In this document: positions 8,244 to 14,693 of the stretch, piece after piece
How positions within the stretch are numbered: the stretch's first letter is position 1
How the letters are laid out: each line of letters begins with the position of its first letter
Assembly: GCA_937922175.1 (NCBI GenBank)
Contig: CAKZUU010000102.1
Location: 1 to 16,622 of the forward strand
Origin: an uncultured Gemmataceae bacterium
GTDB lineage: Bacteria > Planctomycetota > Planctomycetia > Gemmatales > Gemmataceae
Reading direction: 5' to 3'
DNA length: 16,622 nucleotides
Translations under genes and position numbers: made by a program
The notes under the pieces: model-generated
The model's database searches: none
Seen by the model: the letters and a program-made list of their open reading frames with translations, nothing else
What the model was told of the DNA's origin: nothing

Positions 8244-8741
8244 GTGGAGCAATTATGGGCCCCTTGGCGGATCAGCTACATCACGAAGGCGGCGGGTGGC
8301 GAGAACGAGCCGTGCTTCATCTGCGCCGTCGAGGCTTCGTCGAATGATCGCGAGAACCTGGTCGTGCATCGAACCACGTTCAGCATCGTGATCCTGAATC
8401 GATTCCCCTACAACAACGGGCATTTGCTCGTCGCGCCGAGGCGACACCAGGGAAAATTCGAAGAACTGACCGCCGCCGAGCTGTTGGATAATTTGGAAAC
8501 GGTTCGTCGAATGGTGACCTGCCTGCAAGAGACGATGCGACCGGATGGTTTCAACGTCGGGCTGAATTTGGGGCGTTCTGCCGGCGCCGGGCTTCCGGGC
8601 CATCTGCATTGGCACATCGTCCCGAGATGGGTCGGGGACACCAATTTCATGCCGGTCCTGGGCGACGTGAAAGTCATCTCCCAGTCGTTGGATTCCCTGT
8701 GGGAACTTCTGACGCGCTACCTGAGCGGGGCGGCTTCGTGA
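8244..8741 (+). CDS. HIT-family protein, Ap4A phosphorylase/hydrolase-like
   Basis: A 165-residue histidine-triad protein, acting on dinucleoside polyphosphates or similar nucleotide substrates. The HxHxH motif is at 120-124 (GHLHWHIVPRW); by family precedent the middle His (H122) is the nucleophile. FNVGLNLGRSAGAGLPGHLH just before it supplies the phosphate-contact loop. An N-terminal CFIC (C24, C27) suggests a structural metal site. The opening MEQLWAPWR and the segment NGHLLVAPRRH resemble the actinobacterial Ap4A phosphorylase-like subgroup more than small HINT proteins; this is from memory of the family. The start is GTG at 8244, with GGGAG at 8231-8235 as ribosome binding site. It begins a plus-strand run that continues with a dGTPase 25 nt downstream, which suggests a nucleotide-housekeeping pair. 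Confidence 0.9.
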   Translation: MEQLWAPWRISYITKAAGGENEPCFICAVEASSNDRENLVVHRTTFSIVILNRFPYNNGHLLVAPRRHQGKFEELTAAELLDNLETVRRMVTCLQETMRPDGFNVGLNLGRSAGAGLPGHLHWHIVPRWVGDTNFMPVLGDVKVISQSLDSLWELLTRYLSGAAS

Positions 8742-8760
8742 TGTTCATCAGTCGCCCCGC
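8725..8760 (+). other. Hairpin spanning the HIT stop codon
   Basis: GCGGGGCG (8725-8732) pairs perfectly with CGCCCCGC (8753-8760), giving eight pairs, and the loop contains a second small repeat, TGATG/CATCA, that includes the TGA stop. No U tract follows, so it is not a classic intrinsic terminator. It could reduce read-through into, or protect the end of, the HIT message. Confidence 0.35.
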
Positions 8761-8766
8761 CCGCGG

Positions 8767-9951
8767 ATGAGTCGAGCTTATAATATCCCCATGCATGATC
8801 ATTCGCCGACCGATCCGCCGGACTGGCTCGACCGCGAGGAGTCGGTCTTGGCGCCCTACGCCATGCGTTCCCGAGCTAGCCGCGGCCGTCGGTACGATGA
8901 GCCGCCTCATCCGTACCGCACGATCTTTCAGCGAGACCGTGAGCGGATCGTGCACTCGACGGCATTCCGCCGACTGATGCACAAAACACAAGTCATCGTC
9001 TCTCAGACGAACGATCATCATCGCACCCGGCTGACGCACTCCTTGGAGGTCGCTCAAATCAGCCGCACGCTGGCCCGACGCCTGGCGCTCAACGAAGACC
9101 TGACGGAAGCGATCGCCCTTTCTCACGATTTGGGCCACCCTCCCTTCGGTCATGCGGGCGAAGATACTCTGAATGAGCTTCTGCGAGACCAAGGCGGCTT
9201 TGACCACAATTTGCACGCGTTGCGGATCGTCGAAATGCTCGAGGAGCGGTATCACGGATTTCCCGGCTTAAACCTCTCTTGGGAAGTTCGAGAGGCATTT
9301 GCCCAGCATGCCCAAAAACCCGATGCTCCCGAAGCTCGCGAGTACGTGCAGGTGGGTCAACCGTTGTTAGAGGCCCAGGTTGTCGATGCGACCGACAGTC
9401 TGACTTACGACACCCATGACATCGACGACGCGCTGGGACTGGGGTTGATTCGGCTGAGCGACTTGGACGGTCTAGAAATCTGGAGGAAAGCGGCGGCGGA
9501 GGTGTATCGCCCGGGGATCAATGACGAACTGTTCCGCACCGGAGTCATTCGCCATCTGATCGACTGGCAAGTGCGCGATATGGTCGCCCATACCCTCGGC
9601 GAACTCAAGCGGCACCGAATCACATCCGTTGACGACGTCCGCCACGCTCCGGGGATTTTGGTCCAGTGCAGCCCCGAGTTGCGTCCGATGAAGGAACGGC
9701 TGGAAGCGTTCTTGCATGATCGGGTCTATCGGAACTATCGGGTGGTGCGAATGAAATATAAGGGTTGCCGCGTGTTACGCGCGTTGTTTGCGGAATTTTG
9801 CCGCCACCCGGAATTGCTGCCCGATCATTTTGTTCGCCGGCGGGAGGGAGACACCCTGCCGCGAATCGTGGGCGATTATTTGGCAGGGATGACGGATCGA
9901 TTTGCCCAACAAGAGTATCTTCGGCTGTTCCACCCGTTGCCCGACGTGTAA
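8767..9951 (+). CDS. dgt: dGTP triphosphohydrolase (HD-domain dNTPase)
   Basis: A 394-residue HD-domain dNTPase that cleaves dNTPs, classically dGTP, to deoxynucleoside and triphosphate. Family segments in order: HPYRTIFQRDRERIVHSTAF (48-67), RLMHKTQV, RTRLTHSLEVAQISRTLA with metal-ligand H91, ALSHDLGHPPFGHAGE with H120 and D121 of the HD pair, and VVDATDSLTYDTHDIDDAL, which should supply the last Asp (D207 or D210). Length and order fit the type-2 bacterial dGTPase-like group. The true start is uncertain: ATG 8767 gives MSRAYNIPMHDHSP, while ATG 8791 removes eight residues and sits seven bases after a TATAAT. Neither start has a good ribosome binding site. It is 25 nt downstream of the HIT gene. 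Confidence 0.92.
   Translation: MSRAYNIPMHDHSPTDPPDWLDREESVLAPYAMRSRASRGRRYDEPPHPYRTIFQRDRERIVHSTAFRRLMHKTQVIVSQTNDHHRTRLTHSLEVAQISRTLARRLALNEDLTEAIALSHDLGHPPFGHAGEDTLNELLRDQGGFDHNLHALRIVEMLEERYHGFPGLNLSWEVREAFAQHAQKPDAPEAREYVQVGQPLLEAQVVDATDSLTYDTHDIDDALGLGLIRLSDLDGLEIWRKAAAEVYRPGINDELFRTGVIRHLIDWQVRDMVAHTLGELKRHRITSVDDVRHAPGILVQCSPELRPMKERLEAFLHDRVYRNYRVVRMKYKGCRVLRALFAEFCRHPELLPDHFVRRREGDTLPRIVGDYLAGMTDRFAQQEYLRLFHPLPDV
8779..8784 (+). promoter_or_regulatory. TATAAT box just before a candidate dGTPase start
   Basis: A perfect TATAAT lies with its last base seven nt before ATG 8791. If used, transcription would begin at or next to that ATG, giving a leaderless message. There is no recognisable -35 box at the expected distance (the sequence there is G/C-only), so this is motif-level evidence that could be chance. 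Confidence 0.25.
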
Positions 9952-9978
9952 GATACGGCTAGCGAGAAGCATGACCGC

Positions 9979-10034
9979 AGGCGCGAAGGAAGCGCCTCCC
10001 GGAACGTATCTTTCGGGATCCCCCGACCGAGGGG
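9979..10034 (+). other. Row of three contiguous hairpins between dgt and the PIN-TRAM gene
   Basis: Hairpin 1: AGGCGC (9979-9984), loop GAAGGAA, GCGCCT (9992-9997). Hairpin 2: TCCCGGAA (9997-10004), loop CGTATC, TTTCGGGA (10011-10018), eight pairs with one G:U. Hairpin 3: CCCC (10021-10024), loop GACCGA, GGGG (10031-10034). They fill 56 of the 140 nt between the genes. No U tract follows any of them, so a simple intrinsic terminator does not explain the row. It could be a structured 5' leader, a processing or stability element, or a small RNA. I found no convincing promoter in this gap. Confidence 0.45.
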
Positions 10035-10091
10035 CCATCTTACTTCCTGAGCCGATCCGGCCTGGTTTTGATCATCACGGAGCCTTCGTTC

Positions 10092-11177
10092 ATGATACTT
10101 TGGATCCTGCGTGGTTTTTTCGGCGCCATGATGATCGGCGTCGCTATTTTGGCCTTCAACTACGTCTTGCCGGACGGGTTCTGGTTAGGGTTAGGGGCGT
10201 TTTTGCTCGTCCTCCTGATCGGAACGCTGATCATCGCTGCTGATATTGCCCTCCGCAACAAGCAGATCACCACCTTGTCCGCCATTTACTTCGGCTTACT
10301 GCTCGGCTTGCTCCTCGGGACGCTCTTCTCCGAAGCGATCAAACCTTTTATCCCAACCGAATCGATCCGCGATCCACAACTTTTGATTCGCGGCGTGCAG
10401 GTCGTCATCACGACCATCTTTTGTTACGTGGTCACCTCGACCCTGTTGCAGACGAAAGATGAGTTTCGCTTCATCATCCCTTACGTGGAGTTTTCCAAGC
10501 AAGTCAAGGGAAACCGGCCGTTGGTGTTGGATACCAGCGTCATCATTGATGGGCGAATCGCCGATTTGTGCGATACGCGGATCATCGATAGCAAGATGAT
10601 CGTGCCACGCTTCGTGTTGCAGGAATTGCAAGGCATCGCGGATAGTTCGGACAAACTGAAACGCAACCGAGGCCGCCGCGGCTTGGACGTCTTGAAACGC
10701 ATGCAGACAAATCCCAAGGTGGAGTTGCAAATCCACGAGGCGAATCTCCCCGAGTTGCGCGACATCCAGCGGGTGGATGAGCGGCTGGTGGTCTTTGCTC
10801 GCTCCGTCGGTGCTCGGGTCGTCACGAACGATTTCAACTTGAACAAGATCGCTCAATTGCAGGGTGTGGAAGTCATCAATTTGAACGAAGTGGCAAACTC
10901 ACTGAAGACGGTGGCTCTCCCCGGCGAAGCTTTGACTGTCCGACTGGTCAAAGCCGGTGATCAGGTCGGGCAAGGCGTCGGCTATTTGGACGATGGGACG
11001 ATGGTCGTCGTTGAGGGCGGACGCGGAAGCATCGGAACGGAGGTAACGATCGTCGTGACCAGTGTGTTGCAGACGCCAGCCGGTCGCATGATTTTTGGTC
11101 GGATGGACGGGGCACGTGTCGGAGGCGGAAGTTCGGCCGAGTATCCCAAGTACGTCAGCCAAGAAAAGCAGAGTTGA
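10092..11177 (+). CDS. Membrane-anchored PIN-TRAM domain protein (YacL-like)
   Basis: A 361-residue protein. Four hydrophobic helices occupy residues about 1-125 (starting ILRGFFGAMMIGVAILAF). The cytoplasmic PIN domain, about 140-265, starts at PLVLDTSVIIDGRIADLCDT. The acidic residues expected in a PIN nuclease are visible: D147, D153, E178 (VLQELQGIA) and D247 (VVTNDFNLN). A TRAM-type RNA-binding domain follows at about 285-345 (VRLVKAGDQVGQGVGYLDDG). The layout equals the YacL/PilT-N-terminal family, thought to be a membrane-attached endoribonuclease; the RNA target is not known. The frame extends upstream to a TTG at 10068, but ATG 10092 has GGAG (10079-10082) nine bases upstream and is chosen. 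A structured leader precedes it, and a TPR gene follows 41 nt later. Confidence 0.88.
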   Translation: MILWILRGFFGAMMIGVAILAFNYVLPDGFWLGLGAFLLVLLIGTLIIAADIALRNKQITTLSAIYFGLLLGLLLGTLFSEAIKPFIPTESIRDPQLLIRGVQVVITTIFCYVVTSTLLQTKDEFRFIIPYVEFSKQVKGNRPLVLDTSVIIDGRIADLCDTRIIDSKMIVPRFVLQELQGIADSSDKLKRNRGRRGLDVLKRMQTNPKVELQIHEANLPELRDIQRVDERLVVFARSVGARVVTNDFNLNKIAQLQGVEVINLNEVANSLKTVALPGEALTVRLVKAGDQVGQGVGYLDDGTMVVVEGGRGSIGTEVTIVVTSVLQTPAGRMIFGRMDGARVGGGSSAEYPKYVSQEKQS

Positions 11178-11202
11178 CGCTGGTCGATCTTTTGTCGACT
11201 CC

Positions 11203-11216
11203 GGGAAGGGATTCCC
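11203..11216 (+). promoter_or_regulatory. Ribosome binding site inside a small hairpin
   Basis: GGGAA (11203-11207), loop GGGA, TTCCC (11212-11216) ends two bases before ATG 11219. The purine run GGGAAGGGA is the ribosome binding site and fixes the start at 11219 rather than the upstream TTG at 11174. Pairing would partly hide the site, which could dampen translation or make it depend on ribosomes arriving from the upstream gene. Confidence 0.4.
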
Positions 11217-11218
11217 TC

Positions 11219-12094
11219 ATGTCAATTCGCGGATGGTCTCTTTGCTTCCTTTTCGCGACGTTTCTCGAATGGACCTGGGTCGCGGCTCAGGTTCCGGAGC
11301 TTCCACCGGTCGGTGCGGGCGGCGGTGCGAAACCCGGAGGAACAAGTCCCCCGCCGGCTCGACAGCCGTCGATCCATCCAGCGGTCCCACCGTTACCGCC
11401 TTTGGGGAGTCAACTGGGTAGCCCCCGTGTTCCGAGCAATTCCAATGACGGTTCGTCGAAAAGCCCGAAATCTGAAGATGAGATCGCCTGCGTTCAACGG
11501 GTATTGGCAGCCCGGAAAGAGTATTTAGCTTCCCTACGCGATCTGCTCCAACATTACCGACAAGTCGGCGACAGTCGTAAAGCCCGCTGGGTCGAGGAGG
11601 AGTTGCGCGGATTTTCTCGCGGGTCTCATCCGGTGTACCGCTTGGATCTGGATCTGCCGAGCGCCTCGCTGCGACCGACCCGGGAGATCGCCGAAGCGAA
11701 TGAATTGTACCGCTGGGCGATGTCCCTCAAGGATCGCGGAGTCGGGCCTGAGTATCAGGACAATCAACGACGTGCCGAATTGCTTCTCCAGGACTTGTTG
11801 ACGCGGTTTCCGGACAGTACACGAATCGTAGAGGCGGCCTATGCTTTAGGCGAGCTATACGAAAGTCGGGCCTTCCGCCAGTTTGAGCGAGCCGCTGCTT
11901 ATTATGAACGTTGCGTTCTCTGGGATCCCGCGACACGATCCGACGCCCGGCTGAGAGTCGCGCGGATCTACGATCGAGATTTGCGTGACCGAGCCCGGGC
12001 CATCGAATGGTATCGTCAGGTGATCGAACACGACCCGAGTCCGAGCCGACGTCAGGAGGCCCAGCGCCGACTGAGCGAGCTGAACCCGCGGTGA
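11219..12094 (+). CDS. Exported TPR-repeat protein
   Basis: A 291-residue protein. Residues 1-23 (MSIRGWSLCFLFATFLEWTWVAA) are a signal peptide. Residues about 25-75 are a Pro/Gly/Ser-rich linker of low complexity (VGAGGGAKPGGTSPPPA). A charged helical segment follows at about 80-130 (RVLAARKEYLASLRDLLQHY). Residues about 160-291 carry tetratricopeptide-like repeats, clearest in AAYALGELYESR, FERAAAYYERCVLWDP, and DRARAIEWYRQVIEHDPSPS. It is probably a periplasmic protein-protein interaction module; its partner is unknown. The stop overlaps the GTG start of the cation transporter gene (GTGA, 12091-12094), so the two are probably translated in a coupled way. It lies 41 nt after the PIN-TRAM gene. 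Confidence 0.8.
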   Translation: MSIRGWSLCFLFATFLEWTWVAAQVPELPPVGAGGGAKPGGTSPPPARQPSIHPAVPPLPPLGSQLGSPRVPSNSNDGSSKSPKSEDEIACVQRVLAARKEYLASLRDLLQHYRQVGDSRKARWVEEELRGFSRGSHPVYRLDLDLPSASLRPTREIAEANELYRWAMSLKDRGVGPEYQDNQRRAELLLQDLLTRFPDSTRIVEAAYALGELYESRAFRQFERAAAYYERCVLWDPATRSDARLRVARIYDRDLRDRARAIEWYRQVIEHDPSPSRRQEAQRRLSELNPR

Positions 12095-12999
12095 AACGCT
12101 TACATCGGGTCGTGTACTGGTCGATCGCGGCAGCACTCTTCACCCTCTGCCTGAAGACGCTCGCTTGGTATACGACAGACTCCGTCGGGCTGCTCTCCGA
12201 TGCTTTGGAATCGGGAATCAACCTACTGGCGGCTCTGACCGCATATTTCTCGTTGCGCTACGCAGCTCGGCCCGTCGATTCCACGCACACTTATGGCCAT
12301 GAAAAGATCGAGTATTTCTCCAGCGGGCTTGAGGGAGTGCTGATCGCCCTGGCTGCTTTGGGCATCCTCCGTGCCGCCGTGTTCCGTCTGATTTCACCCG
12401 TCCCGCTCGAGTCGCTGGGCATCGGCTTGGTGGTCGCCGGCCTGGCGTTGCTGGTTAATCTGGCCACCGCGCGCTACTTGCTTTACGTCGGTCGAAAACA
12501 TCACTCCATCGTCCTCGAGGCCGACGGCCAACATCTCATGACCGATGTTTGGACCTCGGTGGCGGTTCTCGGGGGCTTGGGACTCGTCCTGTTGACGGAC
12601 TGGCATTGGATCGACCCTATTTTCGCCGTGGGGATGGCGCTGCACATCCTCGGGACGGCCTACAGCCTGCTCCGCCGCTCGTTCAATGGCTTGATGGATC
12701 ACGCCTTGTCCGCAGAGGAGTTGGTCCAACTTCGCGCGATCATCACGGCTTTGCTCGAACCCGGGACGACCTTTCACGCCGTGCGGACTCGCCGGGCCGG
12801 TACTCGGCGGTTCGCCGATTGTCACCTCCTAGTGCCGGGCGATTGGTCAGTGGCGCGTGGGCACGAATTGGTGGAGAGGATTGAACAGGCCGTCGCTGAA
12901 CGTATGCCCGGGTTGGAACTCACGTTGCACTTGGAGCCGATCGACGCAGCCGCCTCGTACACCGACAGTGCCTTGCTTCAATTCGAGGAGCCTATGTGA
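12091..12999 (+). CDS. Cation diffusion facilitator (CDF) family transporter
   Basis: A 302-residue inner-membrane metal-ion antiporter of the CDF family, expected to export divalent metals such as Zn, Fe, Co or Mn in exchange for protons. It has about six hydrophobic helices to residue 205, then a cytoplasmic domain (about 210-295) of the usual CDF type. Signatures are VGLLSDALES in helix 2, RPVDSTHTYGHEKIEYFSSG in the helix 2-3 loop, and ADGQHLMTDVWTS in helix 5 with H148xxxD152. In helix 2 the usual His/Asp-xxx-Asp pair appears as E40xxxN44, so metal preference cannot be assigned. An in-frame ATG at 12007 would overlap the TPR gene by 88 nt and add a hydrophilic tail; the GTG at 12091, overlapping the TPR stop by four bases, is preferred. 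Confidence 0.9.
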   Translation: MKRLHRVVYWSIAAALFTLCLKTLAWYTTDSVGLLSDALESGINLLAALTAYFSLRYAARPVDSTHTYGHEKIEYFSSGLEGVLIALAALGILRAAVFRLISPVPLESLGIGLVVAGLALLVNLATARYLLYVGRKHHSIVLEADGQHLMTDVWTSVAVLGGLGLVLLTDWHWIDPIFAVGMALHILGTAYSLLRRSFNGLMDHALSAEELVQLRAIITALLEPGTTFHAVRTRRAGTRRFADCHLLVPGDWSVARGHELVERIEQAVAERMPGLELTLHLEPIDAAASYTDSALLQFEEPM

Positions 13000-13004
13000 G
13001 AGCC

Positions 13005-13025
13005 GATCGGCGGGGAGGCCCGATC
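13005..13025. terminator. Possible bidirectional terminator stem between CDF gene and tRNA
   Basis: GATCGG (13005-13010) pairs with CCGATC (13020-13025) around a nine-base loop. It lies just after the CDF stop on one strand and 36 nt after the tRNA 3' end on the other, where a terminator is expected for convergent units. There is no U tract next to it. On the minus strand a TTTT run (13036-13039) lies nearer the tRNA, with only a weak stem before it. Confidence 0.3.
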
Positions 13026-13061
13026 ACCTGAACAGAAAACGCACCTGGACGTGTCGGGAAG

Positions 13062-13146
13062 TGCCGAAGAGAGGACTTGAACCTCCACTCCCTGAACGGG
13101 AACCAGCTCCTGAAGCTGGCGCGTCTGCCAATTCCGCCACTTCGGC
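13062..13146 (-). tRNA. tRNA-Leu(CAG)
   Basis: An 85-nt class II tRNA. The acceptor arm GCCGAAG pairs with CTTCGGC and is followed by discriminator A (13062). Then come TG, the D-arm (GCGG...), and the anticodon arm CCAGC-TTCAGGA-GCTGG with anticodon CAG at 13110-13112. A long variable arm follows, as expected for leucine, and then the T-arm GGAGG-TTCAAGT-CCTCT. The 3' CCA is not encoded (C then TTC follow), so it must be added after transcription. It reads CUG codons. A strong promoter lies directly upstream, so it is probably its own transcription unit although it also lies downstream of the cytochrome gene. Confidence 0.96.
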
Positions 13147-13159
13147 AGGTGCCTTCTCC

Positions 13160-13187
13160 ATCATAGATTCACGTCTCCAGCCGTCAA
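13160..13187 (-). promoter_or_regulatory. Sigma70-type promoter of tRNA-Leu
   Basis: Minus strand: TTGACG (13187-13182), 16-nt spacer, TATGAT (13165-13160). Each box matches the consensus at 5 of 6 positions. The -10 box ends 13 nt before the mature tRNA 5' end, leaving a leader of a few bases. Confidence 0.75.
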
Positions 13188-13228
13188 GTGTCTCACCAAG
13201 GGCCGGTGACATCGAGGAGGGGCATGCC

Positions 13229-14662
13229 TCAGCGGCGAGCGACCCGGACAGGCAGGACGGCGCGATGGACAATCCATGCCTCGTCGTTGATGGGTCGGCC
13301 TGAAGTTAGTTGAGGCCAGGTTCTCCGGTAGATGAGTTCCGCGGCAACCTCCGCCGTCTCACCTGGCGGCACGTCGAAGCGCCAGGTTTGCGGCTGATGG
13401 GGTTTCAGGCGTGTGTCCGCTTCGATCGTTGTCGCGAGCCAGAAGGACACGGGGCTGCGACCTTGAGCATCGGCTAGTCGCTTTGCCATGATTTGATGCT
13501 GTTCGGCTCGCAATCGCTTCGCCGAGTCGTACCATTTCACGACCAAAGTCAAATGGCGGTCCGGAAACCCAGTCGGGAGGAAATGACCCACATGTCGAGC
13601 CTCAACTTCGACGAAGAGTGAGTTGTCCTGGAGTCGAAGACTGAGGCGCAAGGCTTGCCGCAGCATCTCCCGATGACCGCCTGCGAAAAAGCGATGTTGG
13701 GCAACGGTGCCCGGGTCGCGGTGGAGGCCGCCGTGGTGGGGGGCGACATTGTCCATCTGGCCGGTGGGTTTCATATGACAATCCTGACACTGAATTCCCT
13801 CGAGTGCCGCTGGGCTGGTCTGCCATTCCGTCCAGGTTTCGTACACTCGAAGGCCGAAGACGACTCCCTCATGGCAGGAAGCGCACAGGCGACTCGATCG
13901 CTGAATGGGGGAGTAAGAGTTCTCAGCGCGAGGCGAGTCGATCCAAGGCCCGAAGATCACCTGACCCTGCGTCGGCCGACGAAGATCGAGACCGAATCGG
14001 CCGTGGGTCAAACCAATTTGCTCCGAATCGGCATCGAAAACTTTGTGACAGAAATCGCAGTGAACACCGCTGGTCGGGGAACGAGTCAAAAGGTCGGTGC
14101 TGGGCTGAAGAGGGGCCGGATCATGACACGACAGACAGACGGCACTGCGCTCCGGCTGATCACGCTCCAGATCATGAAAGATGCGTTGGAACGTGCGCCG
14201 ATGCGGACCGTGAGCCGACTCGTTCCACTCCGTGTAAATACCGGGATGACAATTGCCGCAGCTAAAGGCTTCGGTATCCGGCGTTGGATCGATCCAACGA
14301 TAATCGGCATGATCATCCCGGGGCAAGGGACGCAAAAGCAGGGTCAACGGATCGGCATCGGCCTGAGATGAGGCGATGAAATAGCCCGGCTTCCACGCCG
14401 TGACGATGCGGTTACCCTTCACCGGGTGCGTCGATGGAAGGAAAAAGCGACCCTCGTGGTCAGTCCAATCGCCGTTCCCTCCTCCGGCCCAGCGTGCCCG
14501 CGCTCCCGAGCAGGGGCCCACCTCATCAAATACCACGCCGGAAACGCCGACCGGAGGTGCGATCGGCGGCGCGAGAGGAGTAAGGGCGAACCAAGGAGAG
14601 GCGGCGATGAGGCCGAAACATCCCGCCATCATGACCAAAACCAGCCGGGCCTGCCCCATCAT
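13229..14662 (-). CDS. Secreted pentahaem cytochrome c with N-terminal beta-sandwich-like domain
   Basis: A 477-residue exported multihaem protein. Residues 1-25 form a signal peptide. Residues about 38-112 (GVSGVVFDEVGPCSGARARW ... TDHEGRFFLP ... VTAWKPGYF) look like a carboxypeptidase-regulatory or transthyretin-like beta-sandwich. Then come five CxxCH haem sites: CGNCH 135, CLSCH 176, CDFCH 202, CASCH 260 and CQDCH 292. Order and spacing resemble the cytochrome c554/c-family multihaem fold (GIYTEWNESAHG, then GVHCDFCHK). The C-terminal 140 residues lack haem motifs but are beta-rich, with HVGHFLPTGFPDRHLTL. It is likely a periplasmic electron carrier or oxidoreductase; partner and substrate are unknown. 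The gene starts with two consecutive ATG codons (14662, 14659), 31 nt after the ThuA-domain gene, so the two are probably co-transcribed. Confidence 0.88.
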   Translation of the reverse strand: MMGQARLVLVMMAGCFGLIAASPWFALTPLAPPIAPPVGVSGVVFDEVGPCSGARARWAGGGNGDWTDHEGRFFLPSTHPVKGNRIVTAWKPGYFIASSQADADPLTLLLRPLPRDDHADYRWIDPTPDTEAFSCGNCHPGIYTEWNESAHGPHRRTFQRIFHDLERDQPERSAVCLSCHDPAPLQPSTDLLTRSPTSGVHCDFCHKVFDADSEQIGLTHGRFGLDLRRPTQGQVIFGPWIDSPRAENSYSPIQRSSRLCASCHEGVVFGLRVYETWTEWQTSPAALEGIQCQDCHMKPTGQMDNVAPHHGGLHRDPGTVAQHRFFAGGHREMLRQALRLSLRLQDNSLFVEVEARHVGHFLPTGFPDRHLTLVVKWYDSAKRLRAEQHQIMAKRLADAQGRSPVSFWLATTIEADTRLKPHQPQTWRFDVPPGETAEVAAELIYRRTWPQLTSGRPINDEAWIVHRAVLPVRVARR

Positions 14663-14693
14663 CGTGCGTCGCTCATCCGGGCGAGTTCGCGTT

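Noticed and set aside
10184..10198. Telomere-like GGTTAGGGTTAGGGG
   Set aside because: It lies inside the PIN-TRAM coding frame, encoding part of a Gly/Leu-rich membrane helix, and has only two repeat units.
9971..10243. Small frame starting ATG 9971 that runs through the hairpin row into the PIN-TRAM gene
   Set aside because: It would overlap the strong PIN-TRAM coding frame by about 150 nt and has no domain. The hairpins explain the sequence better.
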